A stretch of 5,794 nucleotides of DNA from Actinomycetota bacterium (lineage in GTDB: Bacteria > Acidobacteriota > Blastocatellia > Chloracidobacteriales > Chloracidobacteriaceae): positions 1 to 5,794 of the forward strand of contig JAAFHI010000256.1 in the NCBI GenBank assembly GCA_013298335.1, in the 5' to 3' direction. The notes under the pieces are model-generated. The model had not been told where the DNA came from. It did not search any database and saw nothing but the letters and a program-made list of their open reading frames with translations. Of this stretch, positions 1 through 5,756 are shown piece by piece (within the stretch, counting starts at the first letter, position 1; the number at the start of each line of letters is the position of its first letter). Position numbers and translations under genes: made by a program.

Positions 1-1
1 G

Positions 2-643
2 GCGGCGCGGACGCCCGATGCCCAGACCCTGCTTGAAAAATTCATCGCCCGGCAAACGCGAGCCGAAGCCTTTACCGATGCCTACCGGCGCTACTGCTGG
101 AACGTCGAATCCCTCGGTGACTACAAAATCGCGCCCTTTCACCTGCTTGCGACCGAAGGCGCGGCCCACGCCGACAAGCCGCATCCGTGGCACCTCGAAC
201 GCATCGGCCAACTGTGCGACGCGGACGATTCGGCAGTGCTCTTCAAAACCGCATGGAAACGGATCGCGCTCGATGACGAAGCCCAGGTGAAGGACGCGAC
301 CGACTGGTGGCTCGACCTCACCGGACGCGGCGGCGAGGGCATGGTCGTCAAGCCGCTCGACTTCACGGTTCGCGGCGAACGCGGCCTCGTACAGCCGGCG
401 GTCAAATGTCGCGGACGCGAATACCTGCGCATCATTTACGGGCCGGAATACGACGCGCCGGAACATCTGTCGCGGCTGCGTTCGCGTGGCCTCGGCGGCA
501 AACGACGACTGGCGCTGAAGGAATTCGCACTCGGCATCGAGGCGCTGGAACGGTTCGTCCGGCGCGAGCCGCTGCGACACGTTCACGAGTGCGTGTTCGG
601 CGTACTGGCGATGGAAACCGAACCGGTCGATCCGCGGCTCTGA
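2..643 (+). CDS. pnkp: Bacterial polynucleotide kinase-phosphatase (Pnkp), C-terminal ligase domain, 5'-partial
   Basis: This frame is open from the left edge and ends at TGA 641-643, giving 213 residues with the N-terminus outside the window. Bacterial Pnkp is an end-healing and sealing enzyme (kinase, phosphatase and ligase/adenylyltransferase domains) that works with the Hen1 methyltransferase in RNA repair. The part seen is the back half of the ligase domain. Nucleotidyltransferase motif IV EGMVVKP is at residues 112-118 of the fragment, and a motif V-like segment KCRGREYLRIIYG is at 135-147. The C-terminal stretch, including RGLGGKRRLALKEFALGIEA and the ending HECVFGVLAMETEPVDPRL, is what I recognise as the family's conserved tail. 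The kinase and phosphatase domains should lie to the left. The gene converges on murQ, with only the 9-mer repeat between the two stop codons, so it is not part of the amino-sugar operon. Family assignment is strong; RNA repair as the cellular role is inferred from the family. Confidence 0.88.
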   Translation, partial: AARTPDAQTLLEKFIARQTRAEAFTDAYRRYCWNVESLGDYKIAPFHLLATEGAAHADKPHPWHLERIGQLCDADDSAVLFKTAWKRIALDDEAQVKDATDWWLDLTGRGGEGMVVKPLDFTVRGERGLVQPAVKCRGREYLRIIYGPEYDAPEHLSRLRSRGLGGKRRLALKEFALGIEALERFVRREPLRHVHECVFGVLAMETEPVDPRL

Positions 644-650
644 TTTCCTA

Positions 651-715
651 AATCCGTGTCATCCGTGGCATCCGTGGCTAAAAAATGGCCACAGATTACA
701 CGGATTACACGGATT
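651..715. repeat. Inverted repeat of 9-bp ATCCGTG units between convergent genes
   Basis: The left arm has three 9-mers: AATCCGTGT (651-659), CATCCGTGG (660-668) and CATCCGTGG (669-677). The right arm has three in opposite orientation (689-715), reading AATCCGTGT, AATCCGTGT and AATCTGTGG on the minus strand. Folding 651-678 on 688-715 gives 24 of 28 pairs around an A-rich loop. It lies between the pnkp and murQ stop codons and overlaps the murQ end: TAA at 707-705 is the murQ stop, and a second in-frame TAA follows at 698-696. A hairpin here could end transcription from both sides. Only the plus direction has a short T run (721-724), so it is not a canonical intrinsic terminator. From memory, similar ATCCGTG repeats are dispersed in several GC-rich environmental bacterial genomes; I could not check this. 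Confidence 0.9.
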
Positions 716-1523
716 CGGAGTTTTGCATCCGAAGCGCGATTTGAAGGTCCCACCCGGCAGCTTCCAACGCGGCGCGGGCCGTCGTTTCATCAAGTCCGCA
801 CTCGGTTTGAAGGATGCCCACCGCGCGTTCGCGAAGTTTCCGGTTGCTCGTCTTCATGTTCGACATGCGATTGCCCGAAACGTGGCCGAGCCGGATCATC
901 GTCATCGTCGATAGCATGTTGAGCACCATCTTCTGCGCCGTGCCGGACTTCATCCGCGTCGAGCCCGCAATGACTTCCGGTCCGACCACGACCTCGATCG
1001 GAATTTCGACGGAAGCCGCCAGCGCGGTTTCGGTATTGCAGGTCACGGCCACGGTCAGCGCGCCGAGCGACCGGGCATATTCGACCGCGCCGATGGTGTA
1101 GGGCGTGCGTCCGCTCGCGGCGATTCCGACCAAAACATCCTTCCCCGTCACGCCACGCTGCTGCACATCGCGAATGCCAGCCTCGCGGTCGTCCTCCGAG
1201 GCTTCGACCGCGCGCCAGCAGGCGTCGTAGCCACCCGCGATGATGCCCTGCACCAGTTCCGGCGACACGCCGTAGGTCGGCGGACATTCGGAAGCATCGA
1301 GAATGCCGAGCCGTCCGCTCGTGCCGGTTCCGATGTAAAACAGTCGCCCGCCGTCACGCAGCCGTTCGACGATGCCGTCCACCGCCGCCGCGATGGAAGG
1401 AAGAACTTTTTCAACGGCTTCCGCCACCAGGCGATCTTCATCGTTGATGAGACGCAGGGCATCGAGCGTCGGCAGCGTGTCGATGTGCTCAGTCTTCGGA
1501 TTGGACTGTTCGGTGACGTTCAT
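705..1523 (-). CDS. murQ: N-acetylmuramic acid 6-phosphate etherase
   Basis: MurQ cleaves the D-lactyl ether of MurNAc-6-phosphate, giving GlcNAc-6-phosphate and D-lactate, in cytoplasmic cell-wall recycling or MurNAc use. The 272-residue protein has a SIS sugar-phosphate fold with GTGTSGR at 65-71 and AASGRTPY at 135-142. DASECPPTYG carries E79, and AVEASEDD carries E110. These match the two catalytic glutamates of E. coli MurQ (83 and 114) with the same spacing of 31. The block GSTRMKSGTAQKMVLNML at 187-204 is also typical. A UBA-like helical segment begins near residue 242. Family members are usually about 298-304 residues; this one stops early, and its last residues (ESV) and stop codon are written by the adjacent repeat. 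It is the last operon gene, 17 bp after the kinase stop. A GAGGTG motif overlapping that stop lies 13 nt before the ATG, rather far for an ideal ribosome site. Confidence 0.95.
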   Translation of the reverse strand: MNVTEQSNPKTEHIDTLPTLDALRLINDEDRLVAEAVEKVLPSIAAAVDGIVERLRDGGRLFYIGTGTSGRLGILDASECPPTYGVSPELVQGIIAGGYDACWRAVEASEDDREAGIRDVQQRGVTGKDVLVGIAASGRTPYTIGAVEYARSLGALTVAVTCNTETALAASVEIPIEVVVGPEVIAGSTRMKSGTAQKMVLNMLSTMTMIRLGHVSGNRMSNMKTSNRKLRERAVGILQTECGLDETTARAALEAAGWDLQIALRMQNSESV

Positions 1524-1540
1524 GACGACGTGATTTCACC

Positions 1541-2497
1541 TCACCGGTTCGCGAGTTTGACTGCGCCGATGACCGGCGGGAAAAGCGGCGGGCCAACCTT
1601 GACGTGCGGGGCGTAGCGTTTCACATAGGCCGAGAATTTGGGAAGAATCAGGTCGCCCACGTTGAAGATTCCCCCGACGTAGGCCACGCGAAAAACCTCT
1701 TCCTGCATGCCGAGCTGCTTGATAACCGCGTTGACCGCGCAGGCCAGTTCATAGCCCGCATCGTCGAGAATGTCCTGCGCGGCCTCGTCACCCTCGCGCG
1801 CGGCGGCGGCCACGACCTTCGACAGTTGCGCGATTTCCTGAACGACTTTGGTCGAGGGCCGGTAGATGATGGCCGGCAGATCTTCCGCCGACTGAATGTT
1901 GAAATAGCCGAGGATGCGCTGGGTGAGCGTGGTCGGCTCGCTGCGGTGGTCATAGGCGAGCACGACCGATTGCAGCGCGCGGCGGCCAATGTAGTACCCG
2001 CTGCCCTCGTCTCCGATGGTCGAACCCCAGCCGCCGGATCGTTTGAAAAGACCGTCACGGTTCATTCCGAGCGCAATCGACCCGGTCCCGGCAATGACGA
2101 CCACGCCCGGCGCCAGATCAGTCGCGCCCGCGAGCGCAATCCGGGCATCGGTTTCGAGCATGAATTTCGCATGACTAAAAAGGGGAAAGAGCGCGTCGTA
2201 CATTTGGCGGTGGTGCTCGGGATGCTGCACCCCGGCGAGCCCGATGCAGACGCGGACAAGCTCGGCACGGGTCACGCCCGCTTCGCCACAGGCGGCGTCC
2301 ACCGCCTGAAGGATGTGCTCGACGGCCACTTCGAGCGAAATCCGGTGGAAATTGGCCGCGTCGGCGTGGCCCTCGCCGACCTGCTGACCGGAGGGCGAAA
2401 ACAGCGCCGCGCGAGTGTTCGTCCCGCCGCCATCGACGCCGAGAACGTACCCTGTACTGGAATCCACACGCTCGTTCATCGGTTCTCCGAAGGTCAT
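1541..2497 (-). CDS. BadF/BadG/BcrA/BcrD-family amino-sugar kinase (GlcNAc or MurNAc/GlcNAc kinase)
   Basis: This predicted cytoplasmic kinase phosphorylates an amino sugar at O6. In the 318-residue protein the actin-like ATPase P1 loop is GVDGGGTNTRA at 20-30, and ETDARIAL around D117 probably holds the catalytic base. The second phosphate loop is VVIAGTGSIALG at 133-144, followed by the family block GGWGSTIGDEGSGYYIGRRA at 155-174 and YVGGIFNVG at 273-281. The family includes GlcNAc kinase, glucosamine kinase and clostridial MurK, which acts on both MurNAc and GlcNAc. With murQ directly downstream and no anmK or PTS in view, a MurK-like role is attractive, but sequence alone does not settle it. 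The ATG at 2497 overlaps the nagA stop as ATGA, suggesting translational coupling. A second in-frame ATG at 2479 has GGAG five bases upstream and could be the true start (312 residues). Both leave the P1 loop intact. Confidence 0.9.
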   Translation of the reverse strand: MTFGEPMNERVDSSTGYVLGVDGGGTNTRAALFSPSGQQVGEGHADAANFHRISLEVAVEHILQAVDAACGEAGVTRAELVRVCIGLAGVQHPEHHRQMYDALFPLFSHAKFMLETDARIALAGATDLAPGVVVIAGTGSIALGMNRDGLFKRSGGWGSTIGDEGSGYYIGRRALQSVVLAYDHRSEPTTLTQRILGYFNIQSAEDLPAIIYRPSTKVVQEIAQLSKVVAAAAREGDEAAQDILDDAGYELACAVNAVIKQLGMQEEVFRVAYVGGIFNVGDLILPKFSAYVKRYAPHVKVGPPLFPPVIGAVKLANR

Positions 2498-3675
2498 GAA
2501 CGACCTGAAAAGACGACCTTTCCACGAACGATGGTCATCCGCACCGCGCCGGTGTCATCGAGCGCGGCGATGTCGGCGAACCTGCCTTCCTCGATTGAGC
2601 CCAGGCGGTCATCGAGGCCGAGGACCCGCGCGGGATTGGTCGCCGCCATGCGCGCCACTTCGACGGGTCCGTATCCAAGTGAAAGCATCATTTTGACCGC
2701 ATCGGCCATAGTAATGACTGATCCCGCGATGCTGCCCTGTTCATTCTGCGTACGCCCGTTGTGAACCGTCACCGTCTCGCCCCACATATCGAACTCGCCG
2801 TCGCCGAGTCCGGTCGGCAGCACCGAATCCGAAATCAGCGAAACCCGGTCAGGCGTTTTCGTTTTCACCAGGAATTTCAGCATGAACGGGTCGCAGTGAT
2901 GGCCGTCGGCAATCACGTCGCAGGTCACGAGATCGTTGGCGAGCCCCCACGCGACCGGACCGGGCGACCGGTGGTGCATTGGCGTCATGGCGTTGAAGAA
3001 ATGGGTCATGTGCCGCGCGCCCGCGCCGCAGGCACAGTCGAGCGTCGCCACATCCGCCCGAGTGTGGCCGATACTCACGATCCAGTCGCGATGGCGCAGA
3101 GTGCGAATCAATTCGATTCCTCCCTCGATTTCCGGCGCGAGCGTCATCAGGTGGACCGCCTCAAGATGTCGGACTTCGCGCAGCGGTTCGAGATCGCCGA
3201 CCGCGTCGAAGGTTTTGAAATACGGCGGACGCAGCGCCCCGCACTGGGCGGCATTCACGAACGGCCCTTCGTAATGCAGACCGAGCGGACGCGCGCCGGT
3301 CGCGATGTCATCGTGCATCACGACCGCCACCGCTTCCGCCGTTTGGGCATAGGCAGTGTCCGGCCCCGGCACGAGCGTCGGCAGCCATCCGGTCACGCCG
3401 TGGCGGGCCAGAAAGATGCCGATGAAGCGCAGGCCGTCGGGGTCGGCGTCCATGGTGTCCACGCCGACCGCGCCGTGATTGTGAATGTCGATGAAACCGG
3501 GATAGAGCGTGAGGCCGGTGAGGTCATACAGATCGGCGTCGGCTTCATTCGAACCGGCGACGAAGCGACCGTTCTCGATGCGGAGCGTTTCCTGCGTGAC
3601 CGCGTTCCCGCGCACGACCTTCGCACCCCGCAGAACCATCGGGCGAAGCGATTCGCTGGAAGTTGGCTGATTCAT
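2494..3675 (-). CDS. nagA: N-acetylglucosamine-6-phosphate deacetylase
   Basis: NagA hydrolyses GlcNAc-6-phosphate to glucosamine-6-phosphate and acetate, the step after MurQ or the GlcNAc kinase. The 393-residue protein is a full-length amidohydrolase. PGFIDIHNHG at 59-68 supplies H65 and H67. EGPF at 136-139 gives metal-ligand E136, SIGHT at 201-205 gives H204, and THFFNAM at 224-230 gives H225. SDS at 282-284 holds the expected catalytic D283. The HxH pair suggests the two-metal form seen in Bacillus rather than the E. coli form, which lacks it. IADGHH at 255-260 and R236 probably help bind the sugar phosphate. In the substrate loop after EGPF the sequence reads QCGALRP, where E. coli has a histidine and Bacillus a glutamine. 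The gene starts 7 bp after the symporter stop and shares 4 bp with the kinase start. An internal ATG at 3639 is possible, but I see no better ribosome site there. Confidence 0.95.
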   Translation of the reverse strand: MNQPTSSESLRPMVLRGAKVVRGNAVTQETLRIENGRFVAGSNEADADLYDLTGLTLYPGFIDIHNHGAVGVDTMDADPDGLRFIGIFLARHGVTGWLPTLVPGPDTAYAQTAEAVAVVMHDDIATGARPLGLHYEGPFVNAAQCGALRPPYFKTFDAVGDLEPLREVRHLEAVHLMTLAPEIEGGIELIRTLRHRDWIVSIGHTRADVATLDCACGAGARHMTHFFNAMTPMHHRSPGPVAWGLANDLVTCDVIADGHHCDPFMLKFLVKTKTPDRVSLISDSVLPTGLGDGEFDMWGETVTVHNGRTQNEQGSIAGSVITMADAVKMMLSLGYGPVEVARMAATNPARVLGLDDRLGSIEEGRFADIAALDDTGAVRMTIVRGKVVFSGRS

Positions 3676-3682
3676 ACGATGC

Positions 3683-5437
3683 TCACGCTTTTCCCGGCTT
3701 GAGATTTCGCGAAATCACGATGGCAGCTACGATGCCGACGGCGAGCATGCAGCCCCCGCGGAGAGCCGATCCGAGCAGCAGTTCACCCAGACCGAAGAGG
3801 AAACCGTAAATCATCACGCAGCCGAGAATCCAGTTGCCAAACTGCGACGCGAGGCTGCCGTCGGGATGCGACGTGCCCTTCGCGAACCGCTTCCAGCCCG
3901 GTCCTTCGGGTTTGACGATGTCGTAGAAGTTTTCAAGCACCTTTTCAGGCTCGGGTTTGGTGAGAAAGGTCGCCAGCACCCATCCGACGGTCGTGAAGCC
4001 GACCGTGATGAGCATGATCCAGGCGAACTGTTTGGGATTGTCGCTGTCGAGGTTGAAGCCGAGTTGCAGCGAGAGTGAAACCACCGCCGCCACGGCCATC
4101 GCCGAAACTTCCGACCAGGCGTTGATGCGCCACCAGAACCACCGCAGCAGCAGCACCGTGCCCGTGCCCGCGCCCGTGACGAGCAGCAGTTTCCACGCCT
4201 TGCCGATACTTTCAAGGTTGAGCGTCACGATGATCGAAAGCCCCATCAGGCAGACCGTCACGATCTGCGACGCAATGACCGACTGCCGTTCCTTCGCGTT
4301 GGGCGAAATAAACCGCCGATAGAAATCGTTGATGATGTAGGACGCGCCCCAGTTCAACTGCGTCCCGATGGTGGACATGTAGGCCGCCGCGAACCCCGCG
4401 AGCATGAAGCCGCGCAGGTAGGGCGGAAACACGTTCGGGTCCATCAGGGTCTGAATGTAGCCCGATTCCTTGTCCTTCAGATTCGGATAGAGAATCAGCG
4501 ACGCCAGCGCCGTCAGAATCCACGGCCACGGACGCAGCCCGTAATGGGCCACGTTGAACCACAGCGTCGCGAGCAGGCCGTGGCGTTCGTCCTTCGCCGA
4601 AAAGATGCGCTGCGCGACGTAGCCGCCGCCGCCCGGCTCGGCCCCCGGATACCAGCTTGCCCACCAGATCACGCCGAGATTCACGAGCAGCGCGAGCAGG
4701 GGCATCCATTCGGCATCGCCGGTCGGAAAAAACGCGAGCCGCGAACCGGCGAAGCCGCTCTGCGCGTCAAGCGCGGTGATCTTCGTCTTGAGCGCATCCA
4801 TGCCGCCGACCGCCTTGACCGCAAACACGGCCAGCGCGATGACCATTCCCATCTTGAGAACGAATTGAAAAAGGTCGGTGACGAGGACGCCCCACAAGCC
4901 CGAAATCGTTGTGTAAAAGGCCGTGAACAGGAGCAAACCGAGGAGGACCCAGAGCGCCTGTCCATCGTTCAGGCCGAGCGTGATCTTGAGAATCTTCATC
5001 ATCGCGAGGTTGACCCACCCCATGATGATGCAGTTGATCGGAAGCCCCAGATAGAGCGCGCGAAATCCGCGCAGAAACGCGGCGGGTTTGCCCGAATAGC
5101 GCAATTCGGCGAACTCGACGTCGGTCATGACGCCCGCGCGCCGCCACAGCCGCGCGTAAAGGAAAACCGTGAGCATCCCGCTCATCACGAAGTTCCACCA
5201 GAGCCAGTTGCCCGCGATCCCGCTCTTGGCGACGAGTCCGGTGACGGCCAGCGGCGTATCGGCGGCGAAGGTCGTGGCGACCATCGACGTTCCGGCCAGC
5301 CACCACGGCACGTTTCTTCCCGAAAGAAAAAACTCGGACGTGCTCGACGACGACCGCCGGGCGTAATACAGCCCGATGCCGAGATTGATGAGAAAGTAGG
5401 ACGCGATGACGATCCAGTCGAGGAGAGTCAGAGTCAT
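3683..5437 (-). CDS. SSS-family sodium:solute symporter, probably for amino sugars
   Basis: This is an inner-membrane symporter of the solute:sodium symporter family (SLC5-like, LeuT fold), 584 residues, first gene of the operon. TM1 begins at once (LDWIVIASYFLINLGIGLYY, 6-25). It is followed by the family-typical loop SEFFLSGRNVPWWLAGTSMV at 34-53 and FAADTPLAVTG at 57-67. Further hydrophobic segments cover the length, as expected for about 13 helices. YMSTIGTQLNWGASYIINDF at 353-372 matches the TM8 region that holds the second sodium site. A soluble stretch at about 493-535 precedes the last two helices. The frame extends upstream to a TTG at 5485, but the extra 16 residues lie ahead of the usual family N-terminus and have no ribosome site, so I chose the ATG at 5437. 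That ATG also lacks a clear Shine-Dalgarno. The substrate (free GlcNAc, MurNAc or a related sugar) is inferred only from the neighbours. Confidence 0.9.
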   Translation of the reverse strand: MTLTLLDWIVIASYFLINLGIGLYYARRSSSSTSEFFLSGRNVPWWLAGTSMVATTFAADTPLAVTGLVAKSGIAGNWLWWNFVMSGMLTVFLYARLWRRAGVMTDVEFAELRYSGKPAAFLRGFRALYLGLPINCIIMGWVNLAMMKILKITLGLNDGQALWVLLGLLLFTAFYTTISGLWGVLVTDLFQFVLKMGMVIALAVFAVKAVGGMDALKTKITALDAQSGFAGSRLAFFPTGDAEWMPLLALLVNLGVIWWASWYPGAEPGGGGYVAQRIFSAKDERHGLLATLWFNVAHYGLRPWPWILTALASLILYPNLKDKESGYIQTLMDPNVFPPYLRGFMLAGFAAAYMSTIGTQLNWGASYIINDFYRRFISPNAKERQSVIASQIVTVCLMGLSIIVTLNLESIGKAWKLLLVTGAGTGTVLLLRWFWWRINAWSEVSAMAVAAVVSLSLQLGFNLDSDNPKQFAWIMLITVGFTTVGWVLATFLTKPEPEKVLENFYDIVKPEGPGWKRFAKGTSHPDGSLASQFGNWILGCVMIYGFLFGLGELLLGSALRGGCMLAVGIVAAIVISRNLKPGKA

Positions 5438-5680
5438 TGAATGATTCCGAAAAAAGAATAACCCCAACGTTACAACCGGATTCAATCCAAACGACTAAGG
5501 AGTTTCCATTGTTGGAAACAATCGACCCATTGCGGGAGGACCGATCTAAAACGGGCCAGGTATTCCGGAGAGTTCGGAAGTGGCTGGATCAGGACGGCTT
5601 GAATGAATTCGTCGGGTGGTTGGTAGTTGTGAGCGACAACATAATGGAAAAAAGGAGTCGGGGAAACGAAGACTTTCTGA
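5438..5680. other. Upstream region of the amino-sugar operon, lower G+C
   Basis: This stretch must carry the operon's promoter unless transcription starts beyond the right-hand hairpin. By hand count, 5441-5680 is about 47% G+C, well below the neighbouring genes. On the minus strand, TTGAAT and TATTCT separated by 19 bases, just upstream of the symporter ATG, are the closest to a -35/-10 pair. The match is poor and I do not call a promoter. A small palindrome GGATTCAATCC lies at 5478-5488. The plus strand carries the possible small ORF and 18-bp palindrome listed separately. A minus-strand open frame also crosses the region (TTG at 5715 to a stop at 5482); its start would fall in the hairpin loop and its codons look less gene-like. 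Confidence 0.5.
5502..5519. promoter_or_regulatory. 18-bp palindrome, possible operator or RNA hairpin
   Basis: GTTTCCA (5502-5508) and TGGAAAC (5513-5519) are perfect 7-bp inverted arms around TTGT. The site lies 65-82 bp upstream of the symporter ATG, a place where a LacI-, ROK- or GntR-type repressor could bind to control the operon. Read as plus-strand RNA, it would instead put the TTG start of the small ORF in the loop, next to its AAGGAG ribosome site. The symmetry is seen directly; either role is inference. A short palindrome like this can occur by chance. Confidence 0.3.
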
Positions 5681-5691
5681 TGTGTCCTTAG
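5509..5691 (+). CDS. Possible small protein of 60 residues, unknown function
   Basis: I do not recognise this protein. The case for it is a strong ribosome site: AAGGAG at 5497-5502, six bases before TTG at 5509 (a second TTG follows at 5512). The frame favours purine at codon position one (37 of 60) and has about 62% G+C at position three. The product is charged and mostly polar, with a likely amphipathic helix around residues 18-45 (RKWLDQDGLNEFVGWLVVV). It has no clear signal peptide, metal motif or DNA-binding motif. It is transcribed away from the symporter gene and ends at TAG 5689-5691, inside the left arm of the 76-bp hairpin. The same frame opens further upstream at a TTG at 5437, without a ribosome site. 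Against it are the TTG start, the short length, and an overlapping open frame on the other strand. It may be non-coding leader DNA. Confidence 0.35.
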   Translation: MLETIDPLREDRSKTGQVFRRVRKWLDQDGLNEFVGWLVVVSDNIMEKRSRGNEDFLMCP

Positions 5692-5756
5692 CCCGACCGT
5701 GAGGGAGGGCGTCAAAATAAAATTACGCCCTCCCTCACGGTCGGGCTAAGGACACA
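5681..5756. repeat. 76-bp hairpin element with perfect 32-bp inverted arms
   Basis: Arms 5681-5712 and 5725-5756 are perfect reverse complements over 32 bp around an AT-rich 12-base loop (CAAAATAAAATT). The pairing stops cleanly on both sides. The arm core is AGCCCGACCGTGAGGGAGGG. No T run follows either arm, so it is not a standard intrinsic terminator, although such a stem could still block transcription. Both arms carry TAG and TGA in different frames, and the remaining frame meets TAA (5747-5749, plus strand) or TGA in the loop (minus strand), so all six frames are closed within the element. I find no flanking direct repeat longer than 3 bp and no transposase. From memory, hairpins with an ACCGTGAGGGAG-like core occur dispersed in planctomycete-type genomes; I could not check this. 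Confidence 0.92.

Noticed and set aside
651..756. CRISPR array (repeats at both ends of the window)
   Set aside because: The 9-bp units are contiguous and inverted, without unique spacers, and no cas gene is present.
1604..2764. Long plus-strand open frame (386 codons) opposite the kinase and the end of nagA
   Set aside because: It lies antisense to two well-conserved enzymes and has the Arg/Gly/His-rich look of a GC-rich shadow frame, with no recognisable domain or ribosome site.
2761..3702. Long plus-strand open frame (313 codons) opposite nagA
   Set aside because: Antisense to full-length NagA with all its motifs; rich in Arg, His and Asp without any family pattern.
4544..5440. Plus-strand open frame (298 codons) opposite the symporter gene
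   Set aside because: Its charged, low-complexity translation mirrors membrane-helix codons on the real strand.
5437..5485. TTG start at 5485 for the symporter (16 extra residues)
   Set aside because: No ribosome site, and the extension precedes the normal SSS N-terminus; ATG 5437 places TM1 where the family has it.
5482..5715. Minus-strand frame of 77 codons between the hairpin and the symporter
   Set aside because: The start would be a TTG in the hairpin loop with no ribosome site, codon position one is purine-poor, and about half the third positions are G/C. It could be a gene remnant: it shares its frame with the edge stretch beyond the hairpin, but that happens one time in three by chance.
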